In this document: positions 16,304-24,774 of the stretch, one piece after another | How the letters are laid out: each line of letters opens with the position of its first letter | Position numbering within the stretch: the stretch's first letter is position 1 | Assembly (NCBI GenBank): GCA_964490325.1 | Contig: CAZBBX010000002.1 | Coordinates: forward strand, 79,735 to 143,734 | DNA from: DAOPJM01 sp964490325 | GTDB taxonomy: Bacteria; Bacillota; Clostridia; Christensenellales; CAG-138 | Reading direction: 5' to 3' | DNA length: 64,000 nt | Position numbers and translations under genes: made by a program | Notes under the pieces: model-generated | Told to the model about the DNA's origin: nothing | Databases searched by the model: none | Seen by the model: the letters and a program-made list of their open reading frames with translations, nothing else

Positions 16304-17599
16304 TTACAGCAATGTTTGCTTTTCTTTCACGATTCGCAGCGCATTCTCCGCCGTTGCCAAGCAGCGCTCCCGCTTGCTTGAGAAGCGCCCCTTCAATACG
16401 TCCATGATGCCAAAGGTGATGTTCATCGGCTGAAAATCCCCGCCGTTATACTCGGAGACATAGTGCCCCAAGGCGCCGATCGCCGTGGCGCTGCCAAAAT
16501 CCAGCGGCGTCTGACCGCGCAGCCTGCGGCCGAGCTGTACCGCCGCCATCAAGCCGCTTGCCGCCGACTCGACATAGCCCTCCACCCCCGTCATCTGCCC
16601 CGCAAAGCAGATGGTCGGATCGCTGTGCAGGCTGTAGTCCCAGTTGAGCAGCTTGGGGGAACTGAGAAAGGTGTTGCGGTGCATCACGCCGTAGCGGATA
16701 TACTCGGCATGTTGAAGCCCCGGGATGAGGCCGAACACGCGGCGCTGCTCGCCAAACTTAAGGTTCGTTTGAAAGCCGACCAAATTGTACAGCGTACCCG
16801 CCGCATCGTCCCTGCGCAGCTGCACCACGGCAAACGGCTGCCTGCCGTCGATCGTAAGGCCTACGGGCTTCATGGGGCCATACGCCAGCGTCATATCGCC
16901 GCGCTTGGCCATGACCTCCACGGGCATACAGCCCTCGAACACGCGGGGCTGTTCAAAGTCGTGCAGGGGCGCTGTCTCCGCCGTTGTGAGCGCACGGATG
17001 AAGCGGAAGTATTCCTCCCTGTTTAGGGGGCAGTTGAGATAATCCTCGCCCCTTCCGTAGCGGGAGGCCGCAAAGATCTTGTCCTGCTCCAAAGAGTCTT
17101 TGCGGACGATGGGCGCCGCCGCGTCATAAAAATGAAGGGGCGCTCCGATGCGCGCGGCTATGGCGTCGGAGAACGCATCGCTTGTCAGCGGTCCCGTGGC
17201 AATGATGACGGGGCCATCGGGAAAGGCCGTCAGCTCCCGCCGCTCCACACGGAAACGGGGAAAGCTGTACAGCTCGTCCGTGACCAGCTGAGAAAAGCCC
17301 ACGCGATCCACCGCCAGCGCGCCGCCTGCGGGTACCCGCGTCGCGTCCGCGCAGCGCAGAATGAGGGAATCCAACACGCGCAGCTCCTCCTTGAGAAGAC
17401 CCACGGCGTTTTCCAATCTGTCCGAGCGCAGGGAATTGGAGCAGACTAACTCCGCAAACTCGTCTGTCGTATGCGCGGGTGTGCGCTTGACGGGCTTCAT
17501 CTCAACAAGCGTGACCGAAAAGCCGCGCCTTAAGAGCTGATAGGCGGCCTCGCTGCCTGCAAGACCGCCGCCCACGACCAAGACGCTATTCTGTGTCAT
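16304..17599 (-). CDS. trmFO: tRNA (uracil-54-C5) methyltransferase, folate-dependent
   Basis: TrmFO makes ribothymidine at position 54 of tRNA, using methylene-THF and FAD. The 431-residue protein begins with an FAD-binding GGGLAGSEAAYQLL motif, and shows CSNSLRSD, GALAVDR, the GCMPVEVMAKRGDMTLAYGPMKPVGL block and the late NITFGIMD segment. The ATG at 17599 overlaps the end of topA by 14 bases, in the usual topA-trmFO order of Firmicutes. A longer reading frame upstream lies inside topA and was rejected. Confidence 0.96.
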   Translation of the reverse strand: MTQNSVLVVGGGLAGSEAAYQLLRRGFSVTLVEMKPVKRTPAHTTDEFAELVCSNSLRSDRLENAVGLLKEELRVLDSLILRCADATRVPAGGALAVDRVGFSQLVTDELYSFPRFRVERRELTAFPDGPVIIATGPLTSDAFSDAIAARIGAPLHFYDAAAPIVRKDSLEQDKIFAASRYGRGEDYLNCPLNREEYFRFIRALTTAETAPLHDFEQPRVFEGCMPVEVMAKRGDMTLAYGPMKPVGLTIDGRQPFAVVQLRRDDAAGTLYNLVGFQTNLKFGEQRRVFGLIPGLQHAEYIRYGVMHRNTFLSSPKLLNWDYSLHSDPTICFAGQMTGVEGYVESAASGLMAAVQLGRRLRGQTPLDFGSATAIGALGHYVSEYNGGDFQPMNITFGIMDVLKGRFSSKRERCLATAENALRIVKEKQTLL

Positions 17600-19682
17600 C
17601 GCTCTTCTTAGTGTTTCTGTAGATGTACTTGCAGTCGGCATTCGTGCAGGCGATATAGCTGCCGTTCTGCCCGACGCGCTTGACCATCACGCCGCCGCAC
17701 TTGGGGCAGCGCATCTCGACGGGTCTGTCCCAGCTGACAAAATCGCAGGCGGGATACTTTTCGCAGCCGTAGAAGGTCTTGCCCTTCCTGCTGCGCTTTT
17801 TTAGGATCGCGCCGCCGCACTTGGGGCAGGCCACGCCGATCTTCTCTAAGATGGGCTTGGTGTTCTTGCACTCCGGGTAATTCGGGCAGGCCAAAAATCT
17901 GCCGTAACGCCCCATCTTGTAGACCATCTTGGCGCCGCACTTGTCGCAGACCTCGTCGGAGACCTCGTCGGGGATCTCGACCCGCTCAATGGTGTCCCAA
18001 GCCTTCTGCAGGGACTCGGAAAAGGGCTTGTAGAATGCGTCTAACAGCTCCACCCAAGAGATCGTGTTTGCCTCCACGCCGTCTAATTTATCCTCCATGT
18101 CGGAGGTGAACTTCACGTCCACGATGTCCTTGAAGTTGTCCTTCATCAGACGGGTGACGATGAAGCCCAAATCGGTGGGCATGAGGGTCTTTTTCTCGCG
18201 GGCGACGTAGCCGCGGTCAACGATGGTGGAGATGATGGGCGAATAGGTGGACGGACGTCCAATGCCCTTCTCCTCCAAGAATTTGACGAGCGTCGCCTCG
18301 GTATAGCGCGGAGGCGCCTGCGTGTAGCGCTGCTCGGGCGTGATCTTGCTTTGAGTGAAGCGGTCGCCCCGCTCCATGGGCGGAAGCTGTACCTCGCTCT
18401 CCTGCTGCTCGTCGCGCCCCTCCGTGTAGACCGCCGTAAAGCCGTCAAAGAGCACGCGCACGCCGTTGGAACGGAAGATGCAGCCGTTCGCATCGAAGCT
18501 GACCGTGCTGGACAGAACCTGCGCATCCGCCATTTGACTGGCAACAAAGCGTTCGTAGACCAGCTTGTAGAGCTTGTACTGATCGGAGCTTAGGAAGGAC
18601 TTGATGGCCTTCGGCTCGTTCTCCAGACTCGTGGGACGAATGGCCTCGTGCGCGTCCTGCGCGTTGCGTCTGCCCTTAAAGATGTTGGGCGTTATTGGCA
18701 CATAGCGTTCGCCGTAGGTGGCGCTGATGTAGGCCTTGGCCGCCTCCTGTGCCTCCGAAGCCACGCGCACGGAATCGGTACGGATGTAGCTGATGAGACC
18801 CTGCGCGCCCTTTTTGCCGATCTCCACGCCCTCATAGAGCTGCTGGGCGACCAGCATGGTGCGCTTGGTGGTGAAGCCTAACTTGCGCGAGGCCTCCTGC
18901 TGCATACTGCTGGTCGTGAACGGAGGCGCTGCGTGGCGCTTCTTTTCGACGGTCTTTACGTCGCTGACCACAAAGTCCGCGCCATCGATCAAGCCAAGGA
19001 TCTCGTCCGCCGCCGCCTTATCGTGCAGCTCCTGCTTTTTGCCGTCCCTGCCGTAAAACTTGGTCTCAAAGGGCTTTTTCTTTCCGTTGCCGATCAGCGC
19101 CGTGATCGTCCAGTACTCCTCCGGCACAAAGGCCAGTATCTCCTCCTCGCGGTCGCAGATGACGCGGGTGGCAACGGACTGTACGCGTCCTGCGGACAGG
19201 CCCTTTTGCACCTTTGCCCACAGGATGGGGCTGATCTTGTAGCCCACCAGCCTGTCCAGTATGCGCCGCGTCTGCTGCGCGTTGACCAGATCCATGTCGA
19301 TGGAGCGCACCTTTTTGATGGAGCTTTTCACGGCGTTCGCCGTGATCTCGTTGAACACGATGCGGCACTTGCTTGCGGGATCCAGCTTTAGGATGTTGGC
19401 AAGATGCCAAGAGATCGCCTCGCCCTCGCGGTCAGGGTCTGTTGCAAGGTAGATCTTCTTTGCGTCCTTTGCCTCCTTGCGGATATGCTCCAGTACATCG
19501 CCTCTGCCGCGCAGGGTGATGTATTTGGGAGTGAAGCCATGCTCCACGTCCACACCGAGCTGACTTTTGGGCAGGTCGCGAATGTGTCCGTTGGACGCGA
19601 TCACCTTGTATTTGCTGCCAAGAAACTTTCCGATCGTCTTTGCCTTTGCGGGGGACTCTACGATCACCAGTTCATCCGCCAT
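17586..19682 (-). CDS. topA: DNA topoisomerase I
   Basis: This type IA enzyme relaxes negative supercoils. The 698-residue protein starts with the Toprim motif IVESPAKAKTIGKFLG, has DPDREGEAISWHL, SAGRVQSVATR and the active-site Tyr in GLISYIRTDSVRV, and carries three C-terminal zinc ribbons (each CxxC...C...C, about residues 570-685). Cytoplasmic. GGAGG precedes the ATG. It sits between dprA and trmFO, the standard Firmicutes dprA-topA-trmFO-hslVU order. Confidence 0.98.
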   Translation of the reverse strand: MADELVIVESPAKAKTIGKFLGSKYKVIASNGHIRDLPKSQLGVDVEHGFTPKYITLRGRGDVLEHIRKEAKDAKKIYLATDPDREGEAISWHLANILKLDPASKCRIVFNEITANAVKSSIKKVRSIDMDLVNAQQTRRILDRLVGYKISPILWAKVQKGLSAGRVQSVATRVICDREEEILAFVPEEYWTITALIGNGKKKPFETKFYGRDGKKQELHDKAAADEILGLIDGADFVVSDVKTVEKKRHAAPPFTTSSMQQEASRKLGFTTKRTMLVAQQLYEGVEIGKKGAQGLISYIRTDSVRVASEAQEAAKAYISATYGERYVPITPNIFKGRRNAQDAHEAIRPTSLENEPKAIKSFLSSDQYKLYKLVYERFVASQMADAQVLSSTVSFDANGCIFRSNGVRVLFDGFTAVYTEGRDEQQESEVQLPPMERGDRFTQSKITPEQRYTQAPPRYTEATLVKFLEEKGIGRPSTYSPIISTIVDRGYVAREKKTLMPTDLGFIVTRLMKDNFKDIVDVKFTSDMEDKLDGVEANTISWVELLDAFYKPFSESLQKAWDTIERVEIPDEVSDEVCDKCGAKMVYKMGRYGRFLACPNYPECKNTKPILEKIGVACPKCGGAILKKRSRKGKTFYGCEKYPACDFVSWDRPVEMRCPKCGGVMVKRVGQNGSYIACTNADCKYIYRNTKKSDDTE

Positions 19683-19696
19683 TGTATTTCCTCCAG

Positions 19697-20839
19697 TTAT
19701 TCATCGAACGTTACCGTGGTATGTATGCCGTCTACTTCGTAAACTTTACCCGGCAACTGCCTAATTATTTCCGAAAAGCACAGTTCTGTCAAGGTCGAAT
19801 TCAGCTCGCCTATATCGCAGTCGATCAGCTCGCTCAGTTCGTCCGCCGTATGCTCTCCCATGCGCAAGGTCATGTATACCTGCTGCGCCAATTCTCCAAG
19901 CGTTCCAAAGGGGATCTGCTTGGCCTCCTTGGTCAGCCCCACATCGTCGCCAAGGCCTTGAAACTCTGCCAAAATATCCGCCGTGTCGAACACCGCCTTG
20001 GCTTCCCCCGCCCTGATGGCGCGGTTGGGTCCTGCGCTCAGCGGATCGGTCAGACGTCCCGGGATGGCGAACACCTCGCGCCCCTGCTCCGAAGCAAAGT
20101 TCATGGTGATCTGCGTGCCGCTCTTTTCCGCCGCCTCCACGCAGAGCACGCCCTTGCTTAGGCCGCTCATCACGCGGTTGCGTATGGGAAAATGATGCCC
20201 CAAAGGCGGCGTCTTGGGCAAAAACTCCGTTACGATGGCTCCCGCCTCCGCCACACGCTCATACAGCTGTGCGTTCTCCCGCGGAAAGACCACGTCGATG
20301 CCGCAGCCCAGCACGCCGATGACGGGCGTTTGTTCACCGCCCGCTTCCAAGGCGCCCATGCTTGCATAGCTGTCCACTCCCGCCGCCAAGCCCGTCACCA
20401 CGGTCGCGCCGTTTTCAACGAGCTGCCGTGCAAACAGCCGCGCCATGTCCTTGCCGTAGGCGCTGCAGCGCCTTGCGCCGATGACGGCAAGGGGCAGCTT
20501 CGGCTCGGCGGGGAGCTTGCCGCGGTAGAACAAAAGGCTCGGCGGGTCAAAGATCTCCGCAAGCAGCGTGGGATAGTCCTCGTCCGCAAGCGTCGTTACG
20601 CCGATGCGGTTCTTCTCCATCCAGCCCACATACCTGTCCATGAAGTCGGGCGCCGCCGCCGTGAGCAGGCGCTCCCGCACCCCCTCGGGCGTATCCGAGA
20701 AGAAGGAAAGCTGCTTCTTTGCTGCGCACTCGTAGGCCTCGGACAGATCGCCGAAGCTGTCGATCAGATCGCTAAAAAGCTTTGTGTCGTACTGCGTTGC
20801 GAAATTCAGCCACAGCCACAGCCGCGTCTCGTCCTTCAT
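19697..20839 (-). CDS. dprA: DNA-processing protein DprA (Smf)
   Basis: DprA loads RecA on incoming single-stranded DNA during transformation. The 380-residue protein has a short N-terminal helical part, the Rossmann-like core with GARRCSAYG, TVVTGLAAGVDSYA, the GCGIDVVFPREN segment, NRVMSGLS and FAIPGRLTDPLS, and a C-terminal winged-helix-like domain (about 310-375). The ribosome site is weak (GGGGG). It follows the ComM-like gene by 12 bases, so the two competence-type genes are one unit with topA. Presence of dprA and comM does not by itself show natural competence. Confidence 0.96.
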   Translation of the reverse strand: MKDETRLWLWLNFATQYDTKLFSDLIDSFGDLSEAYECAAKKQLSFFSDTPEGVRERLLTAAAPDFMDRYVGWMEKNRIGVTTLADEDYPTLLAEIFDPPSLLFYRGKLPAEPKLPLAVIGARRCSAYGKDMARLFARQLVENGATVVTGLAAGVDSYASMGALEAGGEQTPVIGVLGCGIDVVFPRENAQLYERVAEAGAIVTEFLPKTPPLGHHFPIRNRVMSGLSKGVLCVEAAEKSGTQITMNFASEQGREVFAIPGRLTDPLSAGPNRAIRAGEAKAVFDTADILAEFQGLGDDVGLTKEAKQIPFGTLGELAQQVYMTLRMGEHTADELSELIDCDIGELNSTLTELCFSEIIRQLPGKVYEVDGIHTTVTFDE

Positions 20840-20850
20840 GTATGCCCCCG

Positions 20851-22380
20851 TCAGTTCTCTCCGCTGAACAGCTCCATGCTGCGGTATTGGATCGCCTCCG
20901 CGCAGTGCTTCTGCGAGATCTGCTGCGCGCCCTCCAAGTCGGCAATCGTGCGCGCCACCTTGAGGATGCGCTGATACGCACGCGCCGAAAGCTTGAGCCT
21001 GTCATAAGCCTGATGCAGCAGGCGTTCGCTTTCCGCGTCCAAGGTGCAGTAGCGGCGGATGCGCGGTCCATTCATCTGCGCATTGCAGTGGATGTTTTCG
21101 CCGCGGAAGCGCTCGCGCTGCACCGTTCGCGCCGCATTGACGCGGGCACGGATATCCGCCGAGCTTTCGGCGGGACGCTTGTCCGTGATCTCGCCGTAGC
21201 CGACCTCGCTCATCTCCACATAGATGTCGATACGGTCGAGCAACGGTCCGCTGACGCGATGAAAATACCTGCCGACCTGCATGTCGGTGCACACGCACTG
21301 CTTGGTGCGCGAACCGCGGTTTCCGCAGGGGCAGGGATTCATCGCCGCTACCAAGGTGAACGCGGCGGGATAGGTGGCGGTGGCTGCGGAACGGGAAATG
21401 GTGATCATCCCATCCTCCAACGGCTGCCGCAGCGCCTCCAAGACGTCGCGCTGAAACTCCGGAAACTCGTCTAAAAACAGGATGCCGTTGTGTGCAAGGC
21501 TGATCTCGCCCGGCAGAGCGCGGCTGCCGCCCCCGACGATTGCGCTGGATGAAGCGCCGTGATGCGGCGCACGGAAGGGTCGCTCGGTGACCAGCCCCTT
21601 GGTGCCCCTTGTGTTGCCGACGATGGAATGGATCTTTGTGATCTCCAGCGCCTCCTCAAAGGTCAGCTCCGGCAGGATACCGGGGATGGCGCGTGCCAGC
21701 ATGGTCTTTCCGGAGCCGGGTGTGCCGCACAAAAGGATGTTGTGTCCGCCCGCAACGGCGATCTCCGCCGCTCGTTTTGCGGTCTGCTGTCCCTTGATCT
21801 CGGAAAAATCCGTGCTGAAGCGCAGGGATTCGTTGGTGAACTCGCTTGGGGGGCAAGGCTCGATGAGCGTTTCGCCCCGAAGATGCTCCACAAGCTCGCG
21901 CAGGGTATGCACGGGCAGTATGGTCGCGTCCTTGATGTAGGACGCCTCCAAGGCGTTGTCCTTCGGAACGGCAAACAGTCTTTCCCCGCGGGAGAACGCG
22001 TCGATGACCATGGGCAGCACCCCGTTGATGGGGCGGACGCTGCCGTCCAGCGACAGCTCGCCCAGCATGGTCATGCCCGCGCTCAGCAGCTGCGGGATCT
22101 GTCCCATGGCCGCCAAGGTCGCCATGGCGATGGGCAGGTCATAGACGGAGCCTTCCTTTTTGCGGTCGGCAGGCGCCAAGTTGATGGTCACACGCGCCGC
22201 GGGATAGCCAAAGCCCGAGTTTTGGATGGCCGCCTGCACACGTTCGCGGCTTTCGCGCACGGCGGCGTCGGGCAAACCGACCACCTCCACGGCAGGCAGT
22301 CCCTTGGAGATGTTCACCTCGACCATGACGGGGAAGCCTATAAGACCGTTGAGGCCGTAGCTGGGCACCTTGGCAAGCAC
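20851..22380 (-). CDS. comM: ComM/YifB-type magnesium-chelatase-like ATPase
   Basis: ComM is an AAA+ helicase that promotes branch migration during recombination of incoming DNA. The 509-residue protein has an N-terminal Lon-like fold region (GLNGLIGFPVMVEVNISKGLPAVEVVG start), Walker A GTPGSGKTML, Walker B ILFLDEFPEF, arginine-finger region and the NPCPCGNRG and C-terminal ARAYQRILKVARTIADL segments. It starts with GTG at 22380, with GGAGGGCT upstream at the end of the GtrA gene, four bases away. It links the glycosylation genes and the recombination genes in one run. Confidence 0.93.
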   Translation of the reverse strand: MLAKVPSYGLNGLIGFPVMVEVNISKGLPAVEVVGLPDAAVRESRERVQAAIQNSGFGYPAARVTINLAPADRKKEGSVYDLPIAMATLAAMGQIPQLLSAGMTMLGELSLDGSVRPINGVLPMVIDAFSRGERLFAVPKDNALEASYIKDATILPVHTLRELVEHLRGETLIEPCPPSEFTNESLRFSTDFSEIKGQQTAKRAAEIAVAGGHNILLCGTPGSGKTMLARAIPGILPELTFEEALEITKIHSIVGNTRGTKGLVTERPFRAPHHGASSSAIVGGGSRALPGEISLAHNGILFLDEFPEFQRDVLEALRQPLEDGMITISRSAATATYPAAFTLVAAMNPCPCGNRGSRTKQCVCTDMQVGRYFHRVSGPLLDRIDIYVEMSEVGYGEITDKRPAESSADIRARVNAARTVQRERFRGENIHCNAQMNGPRIRRYCTLDAESERLLHQAYDRLKLSARAYQRILKVARTIADLEGAQQISQKHCAEAIQYRSMELFSGEN

Positions 22381-22383
22381 GCT

Positions 22384-22884
22384 TCAGCCCTCCTTGGCCG
22401 CTTGCTGCGGCGCGGGCTTTGCGCGAAACACGAACAGCTTGTTGCCGATGAAGTTCAGCAGAATGCAGATCAGCGTTGCAATGAGCTTGCAGAAGAACTC
22501 GCCGTTGATGAGCTTCATCAGGAAGGCGGGACACCAAGTGTTTGCATCCCACCAAGCGGCGATGCCCAAGCCGTCGCGGAAGAGGAGCAGCAGTCCCAAC
22601 GAGATCCCCAGTATGACAAGGTTCAGCGCAAGGAAGCTCAGCATCTCGCGAAGATCGCGCTTGCGTTCCTTTTTGAACGTCCACGCCGTGTTGAGCAGGT
22701 AGCTGTTGACGATGCCGCAGCAGTAGCCGATGATCTGCGCGGGCAGATACCAACTGAACAGCCAGTTGAGCAATCGGAACACGACCGTGTCCACAAGCGT
22801 GTTCAGCACGCCCACCAGCGCAAACTTGATAAACTGCCCCACGCTGCGCTTGGCGTTCTCTTTCCGTTCCATAGCTTCCATCAT
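22384..22884 (-). CDS. GtrA-family membrane protein
   Basis: GtrA proteins are four-helix membrane proteins that are thought to flip polyprenyl-phosphate sugars for glycosylation. The 166-residue protein has four hydrophobic segments (about 18-38, 44-62, 80-100 and 130-150) and the typical start FIKFALVGVLNTLVDTVVF and NFIGNKLFVFR near the end. AGGAGG lies close to the first ATG; the second ATG, one codon later, is better spaced. Directly upstream are two membrane glycosyltransferases, so this may supply their lipid-linked donor on the outer face; this is inference. Confidence 0.88.
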   Translation of the reverse strand: MMEAMERKENAKRSVGQFIKFALVGVLNTLVDTVVFRLLNWLFSWYLPAQIIGYCCGIVNSYLLNTAWTFKKERKRDLREMLSFLALNLVILGISLGLLLLFRDGLGIAAWWDANTWCPAFLMKLINGEFFCKLIATLICILLNFIGNKLFVFRAKPAPQQAAKEG

Positions 22885-22899
22885 GCCCCTCCTATTTCG

Positions 22900-24774
22900 T
22901 TAGACCCAACCGTAATACAGCCAGCCGCCCGGCAGGAAATACTCTAAGAAGTACGCGTAGCCCTTGCTTGCGGGCAGACCCGATATGGCGGGGTAAATGA
23001 GGATGAAATACAGCACGGCCAACCCCAGCCACAGCCACTTGAGCCACCAGATCTTGGGATAGCGCTTCTCTAAGTACCCAAAGTAGTACACGCCCGCAAG
23101 GATCATAAACGGCACCGTTGCAAAGAAGTGGTACAGGAACACGCAGCGCGTGACCAGCACCCAAGGCAGATAGTTGGCAAGGATGGCGATGAGCAGCACC
23201 CACAGCGCCACATCGTGCTTGACGTTCTTTGTAAGGCGCGCTATGAGCAGGCACACGGACGCCACGGCGCTGACCCACCACACGATGGCGTTGCCGGTGC
23301 TGGAGATGTTGGAGATCTGGCCGCTTGTCGTGCTCGATACATAGAACCATACGGACTTTGCCGTAAACGGCCACTGGTACCACGCGGACTGGCACTGGTG
23401 CGTGGCGTCCAAGCCCGAATGGTAGTTGTACATATCCGACTGATTCTTCAGCAGGGTATTTACCATGTCCTTGAAGCCATAGCCGCTTTGCTGCGTTGCC
23501 GCGTAGCGATAGTAGGGTGTGTACGCCACAAAGTAGATGGCGCAGGGGATGGCGACAAAGAACAGCAGGCACCAAAGGATGATCTCGACAAGCTTCCAAG
23601 TGTAGCCGTTCACGCGGTCGTATCGGCGTTTGGCGTCAAGATACTCGGGAGTTTGAGACTTATTGCCGTACTTTTGCAGGATGGGCGCTGCTGCTTTCTT
23701 CTCGCGAACGCACTCCACGCCCCTTGCGATCAGATAGCTGAACAGCAGCACGGCAAGCCCCACGCCCGCATAGCAGCCGATCCACTTGCTGGCGACTCCA
23801 AGCCCAAAGAACAGCCCCGAAAGGAAGAGCTTGGGCAGCAGCTTCTTGAGGGGGACGTCAAAGAGATTCTGCGAGATGAACTCGTACATGAACAAGTACA
23901 TCAGCAGTATGAAGAATACCGCATACACATCGATCGTGGCGATACGCGTCTGCGTAAAGTGCATACAGTCGAAGGTGAACAAGCCCGTTGCGATGAACGC
24001 AAGGTCTGTGCGCTTGAAGATGCGCTTTGCGAACACATAGAGAATGGGCAGCATCCCAATGCCGAACAGTGCGCCCATGATGCGCCAGCCGAAGGGCGTC
24101 ATGCCGAAGATGAGGATGCCAAGCGCAATGATGAGCTTGCCAAGCGGCGGATGCGTCCACTCATAGATGGACATGTTGTGGATGTTCTCGTAGGCGGTAC
24201 GGGCATGGTAGATCTCATCGAAGTACATGCCATTGAAGTAGGAAGGCTCGTCGGGCACGGTGCCCTGCTCGTCCACCAGATTGGCCTGCTCCCCCGTGGG
24301 ATCGACCACCGATACGCTAAGGAGCGTTCCCTCCGCATCGAAGAAGGCAAGCTCGTTGAACGCCACGGCACTAGTGACATTAAGCGTCAGGTAACGCGTG
24401 GTGAGCGTCGCACTCACATCGTGCCACTTGAACATGTTGCCGTAGTCCTCACTGTAGCTCAGCTCGCTGCCGTCGTCGCCCGTGAGCGTCATCGACCCGT
24501 TGGCGATGTTGCCGTTGTACCAGATCTCGTTGAGCGTGACCGTTTGGCCAAAGTCCAGCGTGAGGGTCTCCCCCGCCGCACCGTGCCAAACGCTTGTTGG
24601 AAAGTTTGTCGTTCCCAGATTCAGCAGCGCGATCAGGCTATATACGGCGACCAGAATGCCCAGCAGGATCTTGTCGATGCGCTGCATCTTGGCGCTGCCG
24701 TTTTTTTCGAAGATCGAAAGGATCTCGGGCTTTTTGATGGCGCTCTGTGCGCCGTTCGCCTTTGCTTTAGCCAT
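22900..24774 (-). CDS. GT39/PMT-like membrane glycosyltransferase with an inserted beta-sandwich domain
   Basis: The enzyme probably transfers a sugar from a polyprenyl-phosphate donor to an exported acceptor, as protein O-mannosyltransferases do. The 624-residue protein has a first membrane helix (about 35-53), then an extracellular discoidin-like module (about 60-165), then the GT39 core: EIYHARTAYENI with the acidic catalytic motif, THPPLGK, FDCMHFTQTRIATID and around ten further helices. The ATG at 24774 overlaps the upstream gene by eight bases and has AAAGGAG before it; a TTG three codons earlier is less likely. No MIR domain is present. Its acceptor is unknown, but Thr/Pro-rich linkers in nearby secreted proteins are plausible. 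Confidence 0.88.
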   Translation of the reverse strand: MAKAKANGAQSAIKKPEILSIFEKNGSAKMQRIDKILLGILVAVYSLIALLNLGTTNFPTSVWHGAAGETLTLDFGQTVTLNEIWYNGNIANGSMTLTGDDGSELSYSEDYGNMFKWHDVSATLTTRYLTLNVTSAVAFNELAFFDAEGTLLSVSVVDPTGEQANLVDEQGTVPDEPSYFNGMYFDEIYHARTAYENIHNMSIYEWTHPPLGKLIIALGILIFGMTPFGWRIMGALFGIGMLPILYVFAKRIFKRTDLAFIATGLFTFDCMHFTQTRIATIDVYAVFFILLMYLFMYEFISQNLFDVPLKKLLPKLFLSGLFFGLGVASKWIGCYAGVGLAVLLFSYLIARGVECVREKKAAAPILQKYGNKSQTPEYLDAKRRYDRVNGYTWKLVEIILWCLLFFVAIPCAIYFVAYTPYYRYAATQQSGYGFKDMVNTLLKNQSDMYNYHSGLDATHQCQSAWYQWPFTAKSVWFYVSSTTSGQISNISSTGNAIVWWVSAVASVCLLIARLTKNVKHDVALWVLLIAILANYLPWVLVTRCVFLYHFFATVPFMILAGVYYFGYLEKRYPKIWWLKWLWLGLAVLYFILIYPAISGLPASKGYAYFLEYFLPGGWLYYGWV